Source of the DNA: Penelope pileata | Lineage: Eukaryota; Chordata; Aves; Galliformes; Cracidae | Direction: 5' to 3' | Assembly: GCA_013396635.1 (NCBI GenBank) | Contig: WBMW01000595.1 | Coordinates: 99,803-163,802, forward strand | DNA length: 64,000 nucleotides | Shown: positions 39,401-48,650 of the stretch, piece after piece | Position numbering within the stretch: position 1 is the stretch's first letter | How the letters are laid out: every line of letters starts with the position of its first letter | Program-made: the position numbers and the translations under genes | The notes under the pieces: model-generated | Seen by the model: only the letters and a program-made list of their open reading frames with translations | What the model was told of the DNA's origin: nothing | Database searches by the model: none

Positions 39401-41227
39401 ATCACAGAAAGGAAGATTTGCATTATTGAGACATTTCTCACAAGAAAAACTGACCCAAATTAATCTTGTTTCATCTGCAGAAATAAAAGCTCATGCAATT
39501 TCTGTGACACACTCCTTCCTTTTGAGCATATTTCAGTCTCCAAAGTGAAAATAAATCTAACAGCCTCATACATATTCCTCCAAATGCGCATGAAGTTTAT
39601 TTCCTGTAGAGCCACGAACTCACCTCTCTGAGTATCTGTTTTACAATTGAATTTTGGCATGCTTTTTCTGTTTAGATGGAAAGCAATCTGAGCAGCAGTA
39701 CATTTCCGCTGCCTGGTACAATTACAGCTGCTGCACTGTGTGAAGTCACAGAACACCATAGCCCTGTCTCACCTCTGACATCAGCCAGCAGCGAACATCC
39801 AAGGAAGAATGAGACAAAATTGCAGATACAGAATTCTTGTTACCTGCTCCCAGTAATCTGCAGCTTGGGGATTTCTTAAACTGCAGACATAGGAAGTACA
39901 TAAGCACAGTGATTAATGTTCGCCTGCACGCTCTCCACAAACACCTCTTTCACCTGCACTTACTCTCCACTACCACGTTTTACTTTTTGTGTTTATATTT
40001 TAGTCCCAAGGACTCAAATTGCATAACTACGGTATGTCCAAATATGGTTTGTTTTAAATCAGCTGCCTGCTCATTTTACTAGGTTGCCACAATGCCTTAA
40101 TTCCAATATCAGTGAGAAACCATCTTCTAATTATCTTGTCACCCCCATAATGATTTTATATACCACCTTCATTTCTACTTCCACTCAATTCTTTTTCCAG
40201 GGTGACAATCCAGTCCAACAGCTTCTTTCCCACTATTGTGCAGAAGCCATGTCAAATCCTTCGCCTTCTCTACACCTTTCCTATTTCTGCTCTACAAACA
40301 ACATTGACTGCATGAATCTCTAATAATGAGTAAAACTTTTCACAGAAACCGAGCAGAATCTAGAAGTGACAGCAAAATCATGTTTCTTTTTATTCCTTAT
40401 GAATCCCATTTATCCTATGTTTGGTCCTCCCAAAGGCACCTTGCTTTGACAAAGTCCTACCTTTCAAGTAAATAAGAAAAAGCAGGGATAACAAAGATAA
40501 AAGAAAATGACTTATTCACTGCGGACAGACGATTAGAAGAAAACTGTATGTCCTGGTGATACACCTTCTGGCCTCAGGCTGGCACAATTTCCTAACTGAA
40601 TTATGACTAGTCACATTCAATGACATACTCATCTTCTGCTTCCTTTCAGTAGTTTCTCACTTGCTTGTTCTTATAATGTCTATTACCCAGAAATACACTT
40701 AGTAGCTCTGCAAAACAGAAAATGCCTAACATTCACGGTTAATAGCTTTGACATGGAAAAGACTGTTACCAGTCTCCTTTCCTTTACTCTCCCTAACAGC
40801 TGTTTCCTTTTTTCCTGCAATCGTGANTTCTCATCATGCAAAGAAGCTCGGAGATATAGGAAATCTGCACCCTCCAGCTTGACTCTGATCCCACCTATGG
40901 AACTGTCACAGTTGAAATATTAGGTTTGAATCACTGTCACGTATATGGAACCTGCATCTCATAAATGGAGCTGTGACACAAGGTGTGGGAACATAGAGAA
41001 TTTGCAATATTTGAAGTAATGTTTTGTTTTGCTAGTACATGAAGTCTATGGAGCAGAGTACAGAGAAGGCATAAGTCTTGCTCAAGTCTCATCCTTGATA
41101 GGCTCCCTGTGGTACAGAAACCTCTCCATGGTTTAATGTTATTCCACAGTTAAAACCAGTGTGCTTGAACCACGGCTTTTCTAGAAGAAATAATGCGTTC
41201 CAACAATAGGTGTTCTGCATCTCAAAA
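36417..41227. other. Unique non-coding sequence
   Basis: Nothing recognised. Contains a short CA run near 37283, one ambiguous base at 40827 and open frames below 100 codons without recognisable content. AT-rich throughout. Confidence 0.6.
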
Positions 41228-41499
41228 CCTGGAACTTAAGAGTCAGAGAACCACAGAGTTGTTGGAAGGGACCTCTGGAGATCACGGAGCCCAGCCCCCT
41301 GCCAAAGCAGTTCCCTCCAGCAGGTCACACAGGCAGGCGTCCAGACGGGGCTGGGATATCTCCAGAGAAGGAGACTCCACCACCTCTCTGGGCAGCCTGG
41401 GCCAGGGCTCCGGCACTCTGACAGTACAGAAGCTTTTCCTTGTGTTATTATGAAACATCCCATTGCCTCTTGTCCTATTGCTGCCCTATACACTAAAAG
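41228..41499 (-). mobile_element. CR1 LINE 3' fragment (copy C)
   Basis: Reverse-oriented CR1 3' end. The plus strand shows the complement of the CR1 tail ('agttgttggaagggacctct' near 41257), then the complement of the terminal ORF2 segment. Read on the minus strand it gives 'EVVESPSLEI' in one frame and 'GQEAMG' near the truncated end. The tail closely matches that of CR1 copy A (18090-18240) and differs from that of copy B, so A and C belong to the same 3' subfamily. The 5' end of the fragment stops exactly where the hAT element at 41500 begins. Confidence 0.9.
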
Positions 41500-42907
41500 C
41501 AGGCATGTCCAACCCAGGAGCTGCATGTGGCCCAGCAGACCTCACCTCACATGGCCCATCCCCGGCTGCCGCACTGTCATGGCAATGGCACTGCCCCGCT
41601 GAGCAGCCTGGCCCAACCCTGGGCCCACACTCATTGCTCAGCAACCACCAAACATTCCGCGTGCCACGGCACTGTGTGAGCTGCAGCCGGGACACGGGGA
41701 GGCATAGGGCAGTGTAACTCTGCCTGTCGCCCCACCACACGCACTCGGGTGCATCGAAACCCACATGCATTCCACATGGCACGGCTTGTGCTGCTTGTCA
41801 AGCACAACGCAGTGGCTGCTAACAGTAATACTTGAACCCACCTCATGGGGTCTCAAAAGAAAACAGAAGCCAAAAAAAAAGAAAAATCATGGATGAAAGA
41901 AGAGCGTTAACTGAAAAATGGACAGGTGAGTACTTTTTTTTGTCAAGACAAATAATGCGGCACTGTGCTTGATTTGTAAGGAAATGGTGTCACTTTTCCA
42001 AGATTGCAATGTGAAAAGACATTATATGCAGAAACATGCTGCCACATGTGATGCATATCAAGGAATGCTTTGTAAAGACAAAATGGCAGAACTGCATTTT
42101 TGGTGGATTTGACCACTCATTTAAATGAGTTAAACATGCATCTTCAAGGTGAAAATCAGATTATCTGTGCTATGTTTCAAACCATTACAGCGTTCAAAAT
42201 GAGACTTAAATTACAGCAAGCTCAAGTTATGGCAAATAATTTCATGCATTTTGATACCTTGGCTAAACACAGTCCTGTGAACAGTGAAAAATATGCAGCC
42301 TTGCTTTCTGTTCTGATAAAGGAATTTGATAATAGGTTTCAAGATCGCCAAGAAAATCATCAATTTTTTGATATATTTGTGACTCCATTTTCAGTCAACA
42401 TAAACACGAGCTGCAAATTTTCAAACGAAATGTACAGAGTTACAATCAGATACTCAACTCAACGAAAAATGTGATCATGTCTCTCTGCCAGAATTTGATA
42501 AGCCCTATCTTACCAGAGGAACACATCTCTTGCTTCACACTCACCCCTTATTCACATCATCACTTTTTCACAGTGCATACATTTGTGAACAACTGTTTTC
42601 AAGGATGAAGCACAGGAAGAGTAAACTTTCATCAAAATATCTGATGAACACCTTGAGAACTCACTGAGAATTGTAACCACTTCCATCAACCCAGACATTG
42701 ATGCATTAGTTTCACAAAAATGAGGTCAGATATCCCAGTAGTTTTATGTTTTCATTGCCGTATTTTTTAATGCTTTATTAAAATATATAGAAAAAAGAAG
42801 TTTTGTTAGTTAACTACATTAACTATATTATATATTTTATATGTGGCCCAAGACAACTCCTCTTCACTCACTGTGGCCCAGGCAAGCCAAAAGATTGGAC
42901 ACCTATG
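41500..42907 (+). mobile_element. hAT (Charlie-like) DNA transposon copy 2
   Basis: A 1.4-kb element whose ends form imperfect inverted repeats: 'caggcatgtccaa' on the left, and on the right, read inverted, 'cataggtgtccaatctttt'. The flanks 'actaaaag' and 'ccctaaag' could be an eroded 8-bp target duplication, matching at five of eight positions. A GC-rich leader (41500-41850) is followed by transposase sequence in plus orientation, an AT-rich 3' region and a terminal 'ggcaagccaaaag' stretch. It is longer than copy 1 because it keeps the N-terminal part. Such elements are the source of host genes like GTF2IRD2 and several ZBED genes (established knowledge), but this copy is broken. Confidence 0.8.
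41885..42725 (+). pseudogene. hAT transposase remnant with BED-type zinc finger (copy 2)
   Basis: The N-terminal part shows a Cys-x2-Cys-x14-His-x4-His zinc finger at 41966-42037 ('CLICKEMVSLFQDC' then 'HYMQKH'), typical of BED fingers that bind transposon ends. A frameshift separates it from a 124-codon open frame at 42100-42474 containing 'LTTHLNELNMHLQGE', a segment characteristic of Charlie-like transposases. Beyond 42475 the frame is broken again. The C-terminal dimerisation region is still visible near 42569-42720, with 'FVNNCFQG' degraded from the 'YICEQLFS' form seen in copy 1. Not functional. Confidence 0.8.
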
Positions 42908-44706
42908 CCCTAAAGCTTCTGTTGAGTCACTATGTCCTAAAGCTTTTCTCCTTTGCAAGGATGCAGTGAAGCATTACCATAGGGACTCAATTCTGTTTTC
43001 AGCATTCAAGTGATGGGATAAAAAACAGAAAGTCCCTTCCACTAGGCTGTGAACTTCAGCATCACTCAAAACAAACTACTCCACAGACACTTTTCCTTAT
43101 TTCTGTACAAAAAGTGTCAAATGCAATTAGGAGATGATTTTCATTTTTTCCTGTTCGAACTAGTTCACCCCTATTTATTTCTTACCTTTGACTATTTATC
43201 TCCTTGTGCTTGAAACAGCTGAAACACCAAGGCTGTTTCACACCAAACCAACTTGTGATCATATCATGGAACACAAGCTGTTTGCAGACATATTTTGAAC
43301 TTCTGCTACGAGCTCACTGGCACGCTCTTGCTCTCTAACAGCAACACATGCATTTGCAAATAAGCCATACAAAGGCTGTAGCTGAAAAGGAGTAGATGAC
43401 ATTCTTCATAGTATGTTTAAGTTGGCAGCAAGCAAATCGATGTTTTGATTTAATGAGGTTGCAGTTTCACTCAACGCAAGCACAGCTGACTCCGGCTAGC
43501 AGCTAGCTTAAAAGAAATTTGCACTTCTTTCCTGTTATATTACACAGGCACAAGTTTAATGAAAATGAAGTCAAAATGGTGACTTGCAACGTTAGTGAAG
43601 GTGATTAAGGTAAGCAAGAAGTGAAAGGAAACATGGAGTTACAGAACTGCAAGGCATTGAAATAACTCCTACTAGTAATATAACTCAGACATGATTTTAA
43701 AACAGACAAAGTCCTGAGGCAGCAGCAGATAAATCAAAGATGCTACAAGTTCAAAAGCTAACTCTGTATATATGATTCAAAGACTGCATGCTGTCAAGTA
43801 TCAAGAGTGTGCAGTATTTTTGCAATAATATGGCCAAAGGGTTAATGTAATAAATGGAGACAAGCTCACACAGCCAGTACGATGAGAAATATAGACTCAA
43901 CTTTGGCCTTAGATGCACGCCTGCAACTCTCATTAATGTCAGCCAGAACTAGATGCAAGCACCTACTGTCAGAATTTGGCATTCACTATCAGAAAATTTT
44001 TTGAGCGCATTTCCTTTATTACTATTCCGTCTTCCACTCCGGCATGCATAATCAGATAGGGCAACGTCCTTAAGCACTATGGAAAGCTATCGTCTTCATT
44101 TGTTTATACAATTATATTTGGCTGCTTCTTTTAGTATGGAAGGGAAGTTGGTATCCTGAAGCTCAGCATAATTTTTACTTCACTGTACACTGGCACCTTA
44201 AGGGTATTTGAGAGCTACACAAACATATCCAACATACATTTGGATGTTAATCCATCGCATGATCAACACCTAGCATCTCTGTCAAGTGACAAATGCACAT
44301 ACATGCACCACATCGAGGGGGCTGGTGGGTAGCTACCAGCTGATAGATATCCATCTGCTCTGTGAAGGAAGCAAGCCCCAAGGCTTCTGTAGCATAGCAG
44401 TAGGAGCTTTCTATCACTAACTGATACTAAACTGAGCCAGACACCTGCTTCACTTTTAAAACGAGCTAAGACAGATAACAGGCCTTCCAGGAAAAAGTGA
44501 CTTCTTTGCCACAACTGTTGATGAAGAAGCAACATAGTTGCTTCTCCATAGTTTTCCTAGTGGTACTTTAGGAGGTACCATAACTACACACAATTCCTTT
44601 TCAGTAGGACTGTGCTGGCATGGTGGAAGGGAGACAATCTTTTTACCTCCTCTCAAGACGTACCTTCACACTGAGAGGGACAGCACGTGATCATTTTACT
44701 TCAGCT
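42908..44706. other. Unique non-coding sequence
   Basis: No recognisable gene or mobile element. A direct 'cctaaagctt' repeat lies at the left edge (42909 and 42933), beside the hAT end. Open frames are 90 codons or less. Confidence 0.55.
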
Positions 44707-44924
44707 AATAATACTGCACTGCTGGAAATACTCTTCTCAAGCTGCAGATGTTAACAGCAAAATTTGGAGAGATGAGAACGTCCAGCATAGCACTTCCCTG
44801 GAATTATGATAAACTTGCCAAAGTGCAAGTCAACAAAAGCTTATGATGCTTACTGAAGTCAACGCAGGAATGGGATTACTAATAAAACCTAGTACTGAGA
44901 CATTTGACAACTAGCTGATTGTGC

Positions 44925-45005
44925 CAGCAGGTAAGGGACCACCTTGCTGTCTCTGTGCACTGCTTCTAGTGTTCAAGGATCTCACTTGCTCAGCTGGACA
45001 CTACA
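44925..45005. mobile_element. Old repeat fragment related to 48570-48645
   Basis: The passage 'ctagtgttcaaggatctca' followed by 'gctcag' recurs near 48590, with about 75% similarity over roughly 75 bases and the same orientation. It is much more diverged than the 1.9-kb duplication, so this is an older shared repeat, probably CR1-derived. The copy in the second duplicate lies near 46827-46907. Confidence 0.45.
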
Positions 45006-45224
45006 CCACACTAAACAAAGCAAGTGACACAGACCTGACTTAAAAAAGAACAGAGAAAAATCTGCTAAAAATAACTGAAAGCTTCCCTAATGCATATATG
45101 CTGCTTATTTTTCTCCTTATTACATAGAATTTGTTTCAAACAGTGACATGGTGCTTGCTGGTGAGAAACCATTCTTACAATATCCAAAAACCTACATAGC
45201 TGCTCAACCAAATGGCGCATGAGT

Positions 45225-45770
45225 TGTCCTGGTTTCAGTTGAGACAATGTTAACAGCACACCCATGTTTTGATTGCTGCTGAGTGATGGGTGCGCTCCTG
45301 GGGCTGGGCCAGTCCCACTCAGCAGGGAAGGGCTGCCACCATTAGGGTGCAGCAGCAGGGCATGGAGCCACGACAGCTGGCATGGGTCAGACAAGGGTTT
45401 GTTCCATACCACATGGCATCATGTTGAAGGCTACGCAGGGAAGTTGGCTGGGGGCTGGCCGCTGCTTGGGGATCGCTGGATCATGGTGGGTGGGCAGTGA
45501 GACACCCCCCTATTAACAGGGCAGTCAGCAAGCAGTTGTATCACGAGCTGGGTATTGGTTGGCAGGTGGCAAGTAGGTGCGTTGCATGTATATACATATA
45601 TATAGCTATAGTTATCGTTTTTATTATTATTATTTTCCTTTTCTGTCTTAGTAAATAGTTCATCTCAACCCACAGGTGCTATTTTGTTTCCAAATCTCTC
45701 CCTCATCCCACTGCAGGGAGTGACTGAACAGTTGTGTGGTGTTTATCTGCCTGCCAGGTTAAACCACAAT
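45225..45770 (+). mobile_element. Solo LTR (avian endogenous-retrovirus type), duplicate copy 1
   Basis: Starts 'tgtcctggtttcag', ends 'ggttaaaccacaat', and has no internal retroviral sequence attached. Avian LTRs with this start and end are known. The 3' part contains 'tttccttttctgtcttagta', which is also present in the LTR at 54141-54598, so the three LTRs belong to one or closely related families. A TATA-like sequence present in the 54-kb LTR is eroded here. No clear target duplication could be identified. A GT-rich and TA-rich run near 45585-45640 is the main difference from the second copy. Confidence 0.78.
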
Positions 45771-46185
45771 AAGGTGTGCTGTTTTGAAGGGGGATCCCTC
45801 ACAATTTGAATCTGAAAGTTTCTAATTTAACCCTCAGAAGCACACCCAAGTTTTCAAACAGGTTTTCCCTCTATGCATAGAAGAGAACATTTCATAACAA
45901 ACTGTACCTTCCAAGAACTGCTAAGAGAGTTATTTGCAGCAGGAAACTTTGGAATGAAGCTAAGTAATAAATATAAAATGAAGCTAGAGCTGCAGGAGAG
46001 GAAATGAAACACTTGCAAATACAGAAGAGAATTATGTGCCTAAAGAAGCAAATATACATTATAGATTCTTTAAAGACTTTGTTCTGTCTGTGGAAAAACA
46101 ACACTGCAAATAGGTCATACATGCCAAGAATGTTCTGTCCAAACAGGTTTGAATTTTTATCTGAGTTTTGTATGATTTCCAAAAG

Positions 46186-46558
46186 AAACCACTGTAATCT
46201 TTTAGTCCGACCTCCTGCTTAAAACCAGTCAATTTCTCCAGCTCATCTGTGCATCAGAACTACAACTTGCTGTTGAAAAAAGGCTCTCTGGAGAGAAATC
46301 CATGCCTGAAAGACTTCAGATGACGGAGAACCAATCACGTTCCCTCGTAGATGCAACTGTTATTACTCTCATTGATGAAAAGGTGTATCCCACTCTTAGA
46401 CCATTTGTCTGGATTTAGCTTCCAGACTTCTGAGCACTGTATGGCATTACCTGGCAAATCTCTTATCAGAAATCACCCCCTATATGGAGAAGCGATGCCT
46501 ATATGCAGGCAGTGATTGAATGACTTTCAACATTCACTTGGGTGAACTACATTGCCTG
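46186..46558 (-). mobile_element. Ancient CR1-like LINE remnant in duplicate copy 1 (cut by gap)
   Basis: The plus strand reads 'ttttagtccgacctcctgct' near 46199. It then has 'gacggagaaccaatcacgtt' near 46323 and 'tctggatttagcttccag' near 46410. These follow, in order, the reverse complement of the 3' region of old amniote CR1 subfamilies. It is strongly decayed and interrupted by the gap. The fuller copy is at 48093-48650. Confidence 0.55.
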
Positions 46559-46608
46559 NNNNNNNNNNNNNNNNNNNNNNNNNNNNNNNNNNNNNNNNNN
46601 NNNNNNNN
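46559..46608. other. Assembly gap (50 N)
   Basis: Fifty undetermined bases lie exactly between the two members of the direct duplication. The round number suggests an arbitrary or minimum gap size. Confidence 0.99.
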
Positions 46609-48465
46609 AATAATACTGCACTGCTGGAAATACTCTTCTCAAGCTGCAGATGTTAACAGCAAAATTTGGAGAGATGAGAACGTCCAGCATAGCACTTCCC
46701 TGGAATTATGATAAGCTTGCCAAAGTACAAGTCAACAAAAGCTTATGATGCTTACTGAAGTCAACGCAGGAATGGGATTACTAATAAAACCTAGTACTGA
46801 GACATTTGACAACTAGCTGATTGTGCCAGCAGGTAAGGGACCACCTTGCTGTCTCTGTGCACTGCTTCTAGTGTTCAAGGATCTCACTTGCTCAGCTGGA
46901 CACTACACCACACTAAACAAAGCAAGTGACACAGACCTGACTTAAAAAAGAACAGAGAAAAATCTGCTAAAAATAACTGAAATCTTCCCTAGTGCATATA
47001 TGCTGCTTATTTTTCTCCTTATTACATAGAATTTGTTTCAAACAGTGACATGGTGCTTGCTGGTGAGAAACCATTCTTACAATATCCAAAAACCTACATA
47101 GCTGCTCAACCAAATGGCGCATGAGTTGTCCTGGTTTCAGTTGAGACAATGTTAACAGCACACCGATGTTTTGATTGCTGCTGAGTGATGGGTGCGCTCC
47201 TGGGGCTGGGCCAGTCCCACTCAGCAGGGAAGGGCTGCCACCATTAGGGTGCAGCAGCAGGGCATGGAGCCACGACAGCTGGCATGGGTCAGGCAAGGGG
47301 TTGTTCCATACCACATGGCATCATGTTGAAGGCTACGCAGGGAAGTTGGCTGGGGGCTGGCCGCTGCTTGGGGATCGCTGGATCATGGTGGGTGGGCAGT
47401 GAGACACCCCCCTATTAACAGGGCAGTCAGCAAGCAGTTGTGTCATGAGCTGGGCATTGGTTGGCAGGTGTCAAGTATATACATATTGCATGTATATACA
47501 TATATATAGCTATAGTTATCGTCATTTTTATTATTATTATTTTCCTTTTCTGTCTTAGTAAATAGTTCATCTCAACCCACAGGTGCTATTTTGTTTCCAA
47601 ATCTCTCCCTCATCCCACTGCAGGGAGTGACTGAACAGTTGTGTGGTGTTTGCCTGCCTGCCAGGTTAAACCACAATAAGGTGTGCTGTTTTGAAGGGGG
47701 ATCCCTCACAATTTGAATCTGAAAGTTTCTAATTTAACCCTCAGAAGCACACCCAAGTTTTCAAACAGGTTTTCCCTCTATGCATAGAAGAGAACATTTC
47801 ATAACAAACTGTACCTTCCAAGAACTGCTAAGAGAGTTATTTGCAGCAGGAAACTTTGGAATGAAGCTAAGTAATAAATATAAAATGAAGCTAGAGCTGC
47901 AGGAGAGGAAATGAAACACTTGCAAATACAGAAGAGAATTATGTGCCTAAAGAAGCAAATATACATTATAGATTCTTTAAAGACTTTGTTCTGTCTGTGG
48001 AAAAACAACACTGCAAATAGGTCATACATGCCAAGAATGTTCTGTCCAAACAGGTTTGAATTTTTATCTGAGTTTTGTATGATTTCCAAAAGAGACCACT
48101 GTAATCATTTAGTCCGACCTCCTGCTTAAAACCAGTCAATTTCTCCAGCTCATCTGTGCATCAGAACTACAACTTGCTGTTGAAAAAAGGCTCTCTGGAG
48201 AGAAATCCATGCCTGAAAGACTCCAGGTGACGGAGAACCAATCACGTTCCCTCGTAGATGCAACTGTTATTACTCTCATTGATGAAAAGGTGTATCCTAC
48301 TCTTAGACCATTTGTCTGGATTTAGCTTCCAGACTTCTGAGCACTGTATGGCATTACCTGGCAAATCTCTTATCAGAAATCACCCCCTATATGGAGAAGC
48401 GATGCCTACATGCAGGCAGTGATTGAATGACTTTCAACATTCACTTGGGTGAACTACATTGCCTG
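46609..48465 (+). repeat. Direct duplication, copy 2 (1.86 kb)
   Basis: Same content as 44707-46558: left flank, solo LTR, middle unique part and the 3' portion of an ancient CR1. The sequence continues past 48465 without interruption, showing what would follow copy 1 if the gap and one copy were artefacts. Confidence 0.95.
47127..47677 (+). mobile_element. Solo LTR, duplicate copy 2
   Basis: Counterpart of 45225-45770 with the same 'tgtcctgg' start and 'accacaat' end. It differs mainly in the TA-rich microsatellite portion near 47475-47535, which holds the full 5-base length difference between the duplicates. It was carried along by the duplication and is not an independent insertion, because flanking sequence on both sides is also duplicated. 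Confidence 0.78.
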
Positions 48466-48650
48466 AACTTTCCAACCTGTCTGATGATTTTGGTAAACCT
48501 TTTCAGTGTTCAGAACAGAACATATTTCACTGCCAGCATCATAAACAGTTGCAAGAAAATAATACCACCATGCTCTTTCTATACGCTATTCCTAGTGTTC
48601 AAGGATCTCATCAGCTCAGTTAGATATTGCACCATGTTAAATTTACGTTC
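48093..48650 (-). mobile_element. Ancient CR1-like LINE remnant (uninterrupted copy)
   Basis: Same element as 46186-46558 but running on past the point where the gap cuts the other copy. The extension includes the 'ttcaaggatctcatcagctc' passage near 48598. Minus orientation is inferred from resemblance to the reverse complement of old CR1 3' sequences. No reading frame survives. Confidence 0.5.

Larger units (their letters stand above)
44707..46558 (+). repeat. Direct duplication, copy 1 (1.85 kb)
   Basis: Matches 46609-48465 in the same orientation along its whole length. I count roughly 20-25 substitutions plus small indels, so about 99% identity. The net length difference of 5 bases lies within the LTR's AT-rich part. 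The right end stops exactly at the gap 46559-46608, and the sequence right of the gap is the start of copy 2. This is the configuration left by two allelic contigs placed side by side, although a recent tandem duplication is also possible. Confidence 0.95.

Noticed and set aside
45065..45412. 115-codon minus-strand frame present in both duplicates (also 46967-47314)
   Set aside because: It lies across the LTR and its flank. Identity between copies is due to the 99% duplication. No known protein is recognised.
45892..46182. Identical 96-codon minus-strand frames at two positions (also 47799-48089)
   Set aside because: Sequence identity reflects the duplication and gives no independent evidence of conservation.
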